From CAIYXV01 sp035506255 (GTDB lineage: Bacteria; Margulisbacteria; WOR-1; XYC2-FULL-46-14; WPAF01): a stretch of 6,587 bases of DNA. The translations under genes were made by a program, and so were the position numbers. How positions within the stretch are numbered: position 1 is the stretch's first letter; the number at the start of each line of letters is the position of its first letter. The stretch covers positions 1 to 6,587 of the forward strand of contig DATJPS010000044.1 of assembly GCA_035506255.1 (NCBI GenBank), in the 5' to 3' direction. Below are positions 1 through 5,661 of the stretch, piece by piece. The notes beneath the pieces were generated by a model. The model was not told the origin of the DNA. It did not search any database and saw nothing but the letters and a program-made list of their open reading frames with translations.

Positions 1-24
1 AAAAAGTCCGCCCTCAAAAAGTAA
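1..24 (+). CDS. 3' end of an upstream gene, possibly ribosomal protein L31 (partial)
   Basis: The first 24 bases read in frame 1 as the basic tail KKSALKK followed by TAA at 22-24, nine bases before the prfA start. The lysine-rich end and the position directly upstream of prfA would suit a ribosomal protein; rpmE (L31) precedes prfA in many bacteria. Only seven codons are visible, so the identity is an inference from gene order, and even the reading frame is supported only by the fit of the stop codon to the spacing. Confidence 0.3.
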   Translation, partial: KKSALKK

Positions 25-33
25 CGGCCGCCC

Positions 34-1095
34 ATGCTACTCGACAAGCTCGACAAGATCGAAGCGCGTTATACCGAACTCCAGAACCTTTTATCCACCA
101 AAGAGGTCATTGATGACCGCGAAAAACTGCAGAAATACGGCAAGGAGCTAAAAGACCTGGAAGAGATGGTCACGGCGATACGCGAATACCGCAAAATAGA
201 TAACGACCTCAAGGACGCGCAAAACCTGCTGTCCGATCCGGAAATGACGGAAATGGCCAAGGCCGAGATAAAGTCCCTGGAAGAGAAGAAGCAAGCCGAG
301 ACCGCCCGCATCGAGATGATGCTGGTGCCGAAGGACCCGCTGGACGAGAAGAACGCTATCATGGAGATCCGCGCCGGGACCGGTGGCGATGAAGCGGCGC
401 TTTTCGCGGGCGAGCTGATGCGCATGTACCTGCGTTACGCGGAAAAGAAGGGTTTTAAGACCGAGATCATTGAATCCAACCCCACCGGACTGGGAGGATA
501 CAAAGAAGCGGTGTTCTCCATCATCGGGAAGAACGCATACGGGACGTTCAAGTATGAAGGCGGCACACACCGGGTGCAGCGCGTTCCCAAGACCGAAGCG
601 GGAGGAAGGATCCACACCTCAGCCGCCACCGTCGCCGTACTCCCCGAAGCGGAGGATGTGGACGTGCAGATAGATGAAAAGGAACTGCGGGTGGACACAT
701 ACCGCGCCGGCGGACCGGGCGGCCAGAACGTGAACAAGGTCAGCTCCGCCATACGAATCACCCATCTTCCCACCGGTATCGTGGTCGCCTGCCAGGAGGA
801 GCGCTCCCAGCACCAGAACCGGGCCAAGGCGATGAAGCTGCTCCGCGCCAAGTTGTTCGAGATCGCCGAAGAAAAGGCGCGCAACCAGCGCGAGACCGCC
901 CGGCGTATCATGGTCGGCAGCGGCGACCGGTCCGAAAAGATCCGCACTTATAATTTCCCTCAGGGACGCATCACCGACCACCGGATCGGCTTTACAGTCT
1001 ACCAGCTGCAAGAGTTCATGGACGGAGATATCGACGAGGTGATCGAAGCGCTCCAGACCGCGGACCGCGTGGCCAAGCTCGAAAAGGCGCAATGA
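34..1095 (+). CDS. prfA: Peptide chain release factor 1 (RF1)
   Basis: RF1 recognises UAA and UAG stop codons in the ribosomal A site and triggers hydrolysis of peptidyl-tRNA. The 353-residue product has the usual length. The order is an N-terminal helical domain (about 1-105), the PCRF region with EIRAGTGGDEAALF near 111-124, then the tripeptide anticodon region, where P185-K186-T187 sits in RVQRVPKTEAGGRIHTS. The catalytic GGQ is G229-G230-Q231 in GGPGGQNVNK. A P-x-T tripeptide rather than SPF makes this RF1 and not RF2. The ATG at 34 gives the family-typical N-terminus MLLDKLDKIEARY, although no clear Shine-Dalgarno precedes it. It overlaps prmC by four bases, so the pair is probably co-transcribed and translationally coupled. 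Confidence 0.97.
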   Translation: MLLDKLDKIEARYTELQNLLSTKEVIDDREKLQKYGKELKDLEEMVTAIREYRKIDNDLKDAQNLLSDPEMTEMAKAEIKSLEEKKQAETARIEMMLVPKDPLDEKNAIMEIRAGTGGDEAALFAGELMRMYLRYAEKKGFKTEIIESNPTGLGGYKEAVFSIIGKNAYGTFKYEGGTHRVQRVPKTEAGGRIHTSAATVAVLPEAEDVDVQIDEKELRVDTYRAGGPGGQNVNKVSSAIRITHLPTGIVVACQEERSQHQNRAKAMKLLRAKLFEIAEEKARNQRETARRIMVGSGDRSEKIRTYNFPQGRITDHRIGFTVYQLQEFMDGDIDEVIEALQTADRVAKLEKAQ

Positions 1096-1880
1096 CCGTA
1101 CTCCGTTCCGAAAAAGAGGTCCTGATGTGCCATGCGCTCGGTATTAACCGCGTGCGCCTGCTCTCCCACCCCGAGCTTTTCGATAGAAAGAACCCCAAAT
1201 ATCTCGAGCTGTTGCAAAGGCGCGAAAATAACGAACCGGTCGCCTATATCGTTGGCCACCAGCCGTTCATGGGCCTTAATATACTGGTCGACCGCTCCAC
1301 CCTCATCCCCCGCCCGGAAACGGAAGAACTGGTTGAACTGGCGATCAAAACGATCGCACTTGGCGGATCACGGATCACACACTACGAGATTCTTGATATC
1401 GGTACCGGTAGCGGCTGCATCTCGCTCGCCCTTGCGTCCAAAATAAAGAACGCGGCGGCCACGGGCGTGGACCGTTCGGCAAAAGCATTGGCCGTCGCCT
1501 GTAAGAACGCGGAAATTAACGGTTTATCCGGGAAGGTGAGATTTATTGAGAGGGACCTTTTCGGTGCGGTGGACCGCAAATATGACCTGATAATATCCAA
1601 TCCGCCCTATATCCCTTCCGGCGATATCCCCGGGTTAATGCCGGATGTGAGGAACTGGGAACCGAAAGAGGCACTCGACGGCGGGATGGACGGGCTGGAT
1701 CATATCAGAAAGATCATCGCGGGAAGCGGCGAACGGCTAAAAAAGGACGGCTTTTTATTGATGGAATTCGGTTTCGGTCAGACGGAAGCGATTGAGGCCA
1801 TAGCCCGGAAGCATTTTAACCAGATCAAGATATCAAAGGACCTAGCGGGGATCGACCGGTTCCTATACGCTTCCGCATAA
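1092..1880 (+). CDS. prmC: Release factor glutamine methyltransferase PrmC
   Basis: This is a cytoplasmic SAM-dependent enzyme that N5-methylates the Gln of the GGQ motif in release factors, here Q231 of the RF1 encoded just upstream. Visible features are RRENNEPVAYIVGHQPFMG and LIPRPETEELVE in the N-terminal and linker part, the SAM-binding motif I LDIGTGSGCISLAL (D102, G104, G106, G108), and the catalytic N170-P171-P172-Y173 in IISNPPYIP. At 262 residues it is somewhat shorter than the common 275-290, the difference lying in the N-terminal helical domain. The ATG overlaps the prfA stop as ATGA, with AAAAGG four bases upstream as a modest ribosome site. The 3' end overlaps the convergent HD-GYP gene by 18 bases. 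Confidence 0.95.
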   Translation: MTVLRSEKEVLMCHALGINRVRLLSHPELFDRKNPKYLELLQRRENNEPVAYIVGHQPFMGLNILVDRSTLIPRPETEELVELAIKTIALGGSRITHYEILDIGTGSGCISLALASKIKNAAATGVDRSAKALAVACKNAEINGLSGKVRFIERDLFGAVDRKYDLIISNPPYIPSGDIPGLMPDVRNWEPKEALDGGMDGLDHIRKIIAGSGERLKKDGFLLMEFGFGQTEAIEAIARKHFNQIKISKDLAGIDRFLYASA

Positions 1881-3224
1881 CTCACGGACCTTTTGGATAA
1901 ACGCCTGCGAGCCGTACTTAGGATGCGTCTTCTCAAGCCCTGCCTCCCCGTCCAGGACCACGCGCGCCAGGAAAGCTACATACTCGGGATCGTTCCGGTA
2001 TGAAAGTGACGAAATCAGCGTGGAGATCGAATCGTTCTCCCCTTTTACCATCGCGGCCAGGACGCGTCTTGAGATCAATCCGGGCGAGTCGCGATCGATC
2101 TTCGCCGCGTTTTCCATGATTATATAAAGGTTGGCCTTTTCTTCCAATGTAACGAGCGAAGAATTTTTTACCAATAACCAGTCGTTACCGCAAAACGCGT
2201 CGATCCGTTTTACCAGCCGGTTCGAACGGTAGCCGGAATACGGATGACAAAGCCGCTGGCCTCCCACCTCCCATACCAGACCCAGTCCGTCAGCGATCGC
2301 TTCTTCCAGCTTGTCCATCCCGGCGACGCGGACATGGATAAAATCGTTGACCGCCATATGTTCCAGTGCCCGGGCGCGCGCGATCATCTGCCGATTGGAG
2401 TACATTTTCCGGATGTTCCCGAGTATGAAATTCCCGGGCCTTATCACCGAGGCCAGGGCATCGATAATACCGTCAGCGTAAGGCCTGCGCGCCGTCTCCA
2501 GCACCGCGCCTTCCTTGCTCATCGGTTCGCGATAAGGCCGTTTGCTTGAAATGGCGTCAAAATAATCAGTGGCGGAAAGGATCTGGGCGGCCAGGCCCAT
2601 TTTTTTGGGGCTCAGGCCTTCCGGATATCCGTCCAAGATATGGTTATATTTTAAAATGTCGACGATCGGGCGCATCCAGGGAACCGGCTCGAACAGCCAG
2701 AGGGAATACAGCAAATGCAGTTGTTTGATCTCGTTCCCTTCTTTGTTGAACCGGGTATTTGAGGAGAGTATCTGGCTGGGTATCCCTATCTTCCCGAAGT
2801 CGTGAAGGCGGGCGGCCATGGTCAATGCCATCTTTTCATCGTAAGGCAGACCGACCCGATCGGCCATTCGGCTGGAAAGCGACATCACGCGCTGCTGATG
2901 CTTCAAGACATCATGATCATAGCCCCATACCGCAAAGTCCATCGCCCGGAAAATATCCGGCCGGTCGTCCGGATGGCTGTTCTTAAGAAGATTTATTATC
3001 CCTTCGCCTTTCTGCAGCGTCAGTTCGCGCGCCTGTTCCCGACCGATGCAGATCGCTTTTCTGCCGACATCATGCATAGTGAAGACCATCGCCGAAGCGA
3101 TGAGGCGGACGGCGGTGGAAACCTTTATATCGTGGGCGGAGGCCAGTGACGCCAAGCGGAAACCGGGCGCGGTTTGCACGTTCAGCATACGGGTCCTTGC
3201 CGCCTCGACCGAAGTTATCCTCAT
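1863..3224 (-). CDS. HD-GYP domain protein, putative cyclic-di-GMP phosphodiesterase
   Basis: HD-GYP proteins are metal-dependent hydrolases that usually degrade cyclic-di-GMP. The 453-residue product has an unassigned N-terminal region (1-100), an HD-GYP core (about 104-265) and an unassigned, mostly helical C-terminal region (270-453) that could contain HEAT-like helix pairs. Core residues seen are H109, H141-D142 with K145 in LHDFGKIGIP, H170, and D220 in SATDYFDAISSKRPYR. Departures from the family are NHILDGYPEGL at 194-204 where HHExxDGxGYP is usual (first His is Asn, two residues missing) and Asp105 where a Glu ligand is common. Activity is therefore uncertain. No transmembrane segment or signal peptide is evident. 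The start is ambiguous: the ATG at 3224 has no ribosome site, while Met13 (ATG at 3188, 441 residues) has AAGGA five bases upstream. It is convergent with prmC and divergent from tsaC. Confidence 0.87.
   Translation of the reverse strand: MRITSVEAARTRMLNVQTAPGFRLASLASAHDIKVSTAVRLIASAMVFTMHDVGRKAICIGREQARELTLQKGEGIINLLKNSHPDDRPDIFRAMDFAVWGYDHDVLKHQQRVMSLSSRMADRVGLPYDEKMALTMAARLHDFGKIGIPSQILSSNTRFNKEGNEIKQLHLLYSLWLFEPVPWMRPIVDILKYNHILDGYPEGLSPKKMGLAAQILSATDYFDAISSKRPYREPMSKEGAVLETARRPYADGIIDALASVIRPGNFILGNIRKMYSNRQMIARARALEHMAVNDFIHVRVAGMDKLEEAIADGLGLVWEVGGQRLCHPYSGYRSNRLVKRIDAFCGNDWLLVKNSSLVTLEEKANLYIIMENAAKIDRDSPGLISRRVLAAMVKGENDSISTLISSLSYRNDPEYVAFLARVVLDGEAGLEKTHPKYGSQAFIQKVRELCGSV
3194..3198 (-). 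promoter_or_regulatory. Candidate Shine-Dalgarno for an internal start of the HD-GYP gene
   Basis: On the minus strand AAGGA lies five bases before the in-frame ATG at 3188-3186 (Met13). Few starts in this window have such a well-placed site, so it argues that translation may begin here rather than at 3224. A TATATT hexamer at 3233-3228 could then serve as a -10 element giving a leader of about 30 bases, although no convincing -35 is present. The match is only five bases, so chance is possible. Confidence 0.3.
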
Positions 3225-3252
3225 AAAAATATATCTGACGGCCGCCCTCTTG

Positions 3253-3264
3253 ATTTCATGAAAT
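3253..3264. promoter_or_regulatory. 12-bp perfect palindrome in the divergent HD-GYP/tsaC intergenic region
   Basis: ATTTCATGAAAT is identical to its reverse complement. It lies in the 49-base gap between the divergent HD-GYP and tsaC starts, just upstream of the candidate tsaC -10 element, where a dimeric repressor could affect one or both directions. An operator role is inferred from symmetry and position only; no known regulator site is recognised. Confidence 0.3.
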
Positions 3265-3266
3265 TA

Positions 3267-3275
3267 TGTTACAAT
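3267..3275 (+). promoter_or_regulatory. Candidate extended -10 promoter element for tsaC
   Basis: TGTTACAAT fits the extended -10 pattern TGnTATAAT with one mismatch in the hexamer (TACAAT, 3270-3275). No good -35 stands at the normal distance (CTCTTG at 3247-3252); TTGATT at 3250-3255 is only 14 bases away. Transcription would be expected to begin around 3282-3283, which coincides with the in-frame ATG at 3283, so a leaderless transcript is possible. Prediction by eye only. Confidence 0.35.
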
Positions 3276-3861
3276 GAAAACTATGAAGATCATGCCATCC
3301 GGACCGGATGCGGCGCTGGAAGCGGCCAAGGTGCTTAACCGGAGCGGCACGGTCGTTTTCCGGACCGAAACGGTCTATGGCCTAGGCGCCCTGCCGGACG
3401 ATGAGAACGCGGTAAAACGGCTTTACGATACCAAAAAGCGTTCACCGGACAAACCCCTGCAGATATTGGTAAAGAACCGGGAACAGGTCGAGTTGCTGAC
3501 CTCCGAAATAAGCAAGACCGCCGATCAACTGATGGAAAAATTCTGGCCCGGACCGCTGACTCTCGTTTTCAAGAAAGCAAAAAGCGTACCCGATATCGTC
3601 TCCGCCAATGGCCCGACCGTCGGCTTGAGGATGCCGGACGACCCGTTCCTGCTGGTACTGATCGGCCTGGTCGGGCCGATCGCGTCGACCTCTGCCAATC
3701 TTTCCGGACAACCGGACCCTAAGACCGCGGATGAGATAAAGATAGAGGCCGATCTTCTGATCGATGGCGGGCCTGCCGGGACGGGAAGGCCTTCAACCGT
3801 CATCGATGTGTCGTCCGATGTTCCTAAAATACTGCGTCAGGGCGATATCTCCCCCTTCTGA
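3274..3861 (+). CDS. tsaC: L-threonylcarbamoyladenylate synthase (TsaC/YrdC, Sua5 family)
   Basis: This enzyme makes threonylcarbamoyl-AMP from threonine, bicarbonate and ATP, the first step of the universal t6A37 modification of ANN-decoding tRNAs. The 195-residue product is a single YrdC domain; the C-terminal Sua5 extension is absent. Family signatures in order are VVFRTETVYGLGAL (27-40), KKRSPDKPLQILV (54-66), FWPGPLTLVFK (90-100), PTVGLRMPDDP (114-124), ASTSANLSGQP (137-147) and STVIDV (174-179) followed by ILRQGDIS. Three in-frame ATGs (3274, 3283, 3292) lie close together and none has a Shine-Dalgarno, so the exact start is uncertain by a few codons. The gene is divergent from the HD-GYP gene and followed within 38 bases by the receiver-protein cluster. 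Confidence 0.93.
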   Translation: MKTMKIMPSGPDAALEAAKVLNRSGTVVFRTETVYGLGALPDDENAVKRLYDTKKRSPDKPLQILVKNREQVELLTSEISKTADQLMEKFWPGPLTLVFKKAKSVPDIVSANGPTVGLRMPDDPFLLVLIGLVGPIASTSANLSGQPDPKTADEIKIEADLLIDGGPAGTGRPSTVIDVSSDVPKILRQGDISPF

Positions 3862-3899
3862 TTGAAATTTTTCCATTCCGCTACCGATAACCAATTGAC
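3862..3899 (+). promoter_or_regulatory. Candidate promoter for the three-gene receiver cluster
   Basis: TTGAAA (3862-3867, 5 of 6 matches to the sigma-70 -35) begins at the base after the tsaC stop. An 18-base spacer separates it from GATAAC (3886-3891, 4 of 6 matches to the -10). Eight bases then lead to the ATG at 3900, so transcription would start at or within a couple of bases of the start codon. This implies a leaderless mRNA and agrees with the absence of a Shine-Dalgarno. It is a prediction by eye. Confidence 0.45.
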
Positions 3900-4490
3900 A
3901 TGATAAATCCCATATTTGGCCCCCGTATCTGTTATGCGCCGGAAAGCATTGGCGGTAGCAGCGGTGTTGGTGCCGCGGCCGCGGTCGTCCGGCCCAATCT
4001 AGCTTATATCGAAAAACTGCGCGGCATGCCGCTGGCCGGGCCTCGTCCGACTGAGATCAGGACGATCGCCTGCCTGGACGATGAGAGTGATATGGTGGAA
4101 TTATCCGCCTTTATGCTGGCCAATACGTTTAAAGACAATTTCGGCGTTTCCACGACCATTACCTGCGCCGGGGATTATAAGACCGGCCTGCCTCCGGCCA
4201 AGGGGATAACGATCATCACCGCTTCAAGTGAAGATGAAGTGTCAATAATGCCCGATCTGATAGTCAGTGCCTCGGTCGATCTAACGTTTACCGATTTCAA
4301 CCTTTATCCCCATATTATAGGGAGTCAGATCGTCAGTTCTGTAAGAGAAAAAGGGCACAACGGATATATTATCGGCCTAACCGGCCTGCTGGAAAAGAAT
4401 AAAAAGGATTTCATGCTTGCGGGCACGGACGCGGTGATCGGGAAACCGTTCAACGCGGGAGAGATTTTCGATAGGATGTTCATTAAATGA
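3900..4490 (+). CDS. Receiver (REC)-like protein 1 of a tandem triplet
   Basis: A 196-residue protein with an N-terminal extension (1-52, including glycine-rich IGGSSGVGAAAA and RPNLAYIEKLRGMP) and one REC-like domain to the C-terminus. Residues matching the phosphorylation site are the acidic pair D60-D61 (ACLDDE), phospho-acceptor D132 (FTDFNL), T161 (IIGLTG) and K182 (VIGKPF). D132 to T161 (29) and T161 to K182 (21) are normal, but D61 to D132 spans 71 residues against 44 in CheY, showing an insertion of about 27 residues that contains IITASSEDEV. No output domain, signal peptide or membrane segment is visible, so it may act as a phospho-switch on a partner. It ends in an ATGA overlap with the next gene. 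The REC assignment rests on motif order; the specific function is unknown. Confidence 0.8.
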   Translation: MINPIFGPRICYAPESIGGSSGVGAAAAVVRPNLAYIEKLRGMPLAGPRPTEIRTIACLDDESDMVELSAFMLANTFKDNFGVSTTITCAGDYKTGLPPAKGITIITASSEDEVSIMPDLIVSASVDLTFTDFNLYPHIIGSQIVSSVREKGHNGYIIGLTGLLEKNKKDFMLAGTDAVIGKPFNAGEIFDRMFIK

Positions 4491-5068
4491 TAGACCCAAT
4501 AAATCGGTCCGGGCCCACGGGCACCATGACTTTATCCGGTCAGGCGTCGGTCGCGAAAACGCGGATCGTCCGCTTCAATTTCAACTACGCCGCCCTGGTC
4601 GATATGATCTATTCGCCTCAAAGCCGGCCCGCCGACATCAAGACCATTGCCGTGGTCGACGACCGGGTTAACATGGTAAGGGTGATCGGGTTCCGCATGG
4701 CGAACCGTCTGGGGGAACTTGCGGGCTGCGAGGTTAAATGCACCCGTCTGGAAGATCTGCAGTTCAATCCGCAAATATTGCAAGACCACCATGTGGTGAC
4801 CGCTAGCACCCCGGAAGTTATCCGATCCATGCCGGGCTTCCTGATCGACCGGCGGCCCGATCTCGCTTTTATCGACCACGACATGTTCGACCTTAATGGC
4901 CCGGCGCTCATCCGGCAGGCGCGAGTCGGCGGATATAAAGGGATCGTGATCGGCATGACCGAAAAGGAAGCGAATATCAGATCGCTAAGAGAAGCCGGCG
5001 CGGATATGGTCATCGACAAAGTGAGCGCGGACGTGGTCAAATTCCTTAAGGAAGGCGACCTGCCTTAA
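4487..5068 (+). CDS. Receiver (REC)-like protein 2 of a tandem triplet (divergent copy)
   Basis: A 193-residue paralogue of its two neighbours and the most divergent of the three. The REC residues are D58-D59 (AVVDDR), D130 (FIDHDM), T158 (VIGMTE) and K178 (VIDKVS); the usual KPF after the lysine is KVS here. D59 to D130 is again 71 residues, with HVVTASTPEV in the added stretch. The N-terminal extension is recognisable from MIDPI and GP near the start and from SRPADIKTIA before the first strand, but the glycine run and the PNL...LRG segment of the other copies are not conserved. The ATG overlaps the previous stop as ATGA, with AGGA ten bases upstream, so translation is probably coupled. The retained acceptor residues argue that it is not a decayed gene. 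The partner is unknown. Confidence 0.78.
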   Translation: MIDPINRSGPTGTMTLSGQASVAKTRIVRFNFNYAALVDMIYSPQSRPADIKTIAVVDDRVNMVRVIGFRMANRLGELAGCEVKCTRLEDLQFNPQILQDHHVVTASTPEVIRSMPGFLIDRRPDLAFIDHDMFDLNGPALIRQARVGGYKGIVIGMTEKEANIRSLREAGADMVIDKVSADVVKFLKEGDLP

Positions 5069-5070
5069 TC

Positions 5071-5661
5071 ATGAGCATCATCGGTGTTCAGGGGCCGAAA
5101 CTCTATATGTCATCGGAGGCGCCGATTGGCGGCGGCGGTGGATATAATCCGAGCGGGATACTAAAGCCCAACTTGCAATCTATCATCCGGCTCCGCGGTT
5201 TTCCGGGAGACTTTTCCGAGCGCCCAAAAGAGATCAAGGGGATCGCCCTGATCGATGATGACCCGTCAATGGGAAAAGCGCTGTGTCGCGTTGTATCCTC
5301 CATCGCCCGTCCTATCTGTGGGCGGGAATTGCAGCTCGTAAGCTCATTCGATCTTACCGCGGGGGCGCGTCTTGATGGGGATAAATTCCCGATCGTGTTC
5401 GCCTCGGCGTCGAACGAGACCGAAGCGATCGCCGGCCAGATCCTGGCGACCGGAGTGAATTTTGTGATCTCCGATTTTAATTTGATCGGCATTACCGGTG
5501 GAGAAATAACCGCCGATCTGCACGCTTCGGGCTATAAAGGGTTCGTGGTCGGGCTTACCGGACTGGCCAATAAGAACATGAAGACATTTTATGCGGCCGG
5601 GGCTGACCTGGTCATGGAAAAGCCTTTCGACCGGGATATCATCGCTTCGCTTTTTGCCTAG
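5071..5661 (+). CDS. Receiver (REC)-like protein 3 of a tandem triplet
   Basis: A 196-residue paralogue, closest by eye to the first copy. The N-terminal extension carries GPKLYMSSEAPIGGGGGY and then KPNLQSIIRLRGFP with RPKEIKGIAL, aligning with copy 1 throughout. The REC residues are D62-D63-D64 (LIDDDP), D135 (ISDFNLIGITGGEI, close to a canonical REC phosphorylation loop), T163 (VVGLTG) and K184 (VMEKPF). D63 to D135 is 72 residues, with IVFASASNETEA in the extra stretch. It starts two bases after the previous stop. AAGGAAGG lies 15 bases upstream of the ATG, too far to be ideal, so re-initiation after the preceding gene is likely. Its stop shares a CTAG with the stop of the convergent gene. 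No output domain is present. Confidence 0.8.
   Translation: MSIIGVQGPKLYMSSEAPIGGGGGYNPSGILKPNLQSIIRLRGFPGDFSERPKEIKGIALIDDDPSMGKALCRVVSSIARPICGRELQLVSSFDLTAGARLDGDKFPIVFASASNETEAIAGQILATGVNFVISDFNLIGITGGEITADLHASGYKGFVVGLTGLANKNMKTFYAAGADLVMEKPFDRDIIASLFA

Noticed and set aside
24..33. ACGGCCGCCC before prfA recurs at 3238-3247 near the HD-GYP start
   Set aside because: A single 10-base match in a window of this size and composition is expected by chance, and the two copies differ in position and orientation relative to their genes.
34..1095. Long antisense open frames opposite prfA
   Set aside because: They lie wholly inside a clearly conserved gene, show low-complexity Ser/Arg-rich or otherwise non-protein-like composition, and match no motif.
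34..1095. Release factor 2 as an alternative identity
   Set aside because: The codon-reading tripeptide is P-K-T rather than SPF, the N-terminus and length are RF1-like, and there is no programmed frameshift site.
3060..3074. Second HD-like motif (HDVGR) near residues 51-55 of the HD-GYP protein
   Set aside because: None of the surrounding HD-domain ligand motifs occur there; the real HD dyad is at 141-142 with the expected downstream residues.
3895..3900. Perfect TTGACA -35 hexamer at the start of the first receiver gene
   Set aside because: A -10 at 16-18 bases would fall in a GC-rich stretch inside the coding region with no TATAAT-like match; it overlaps the start codon and is probably coincidental.
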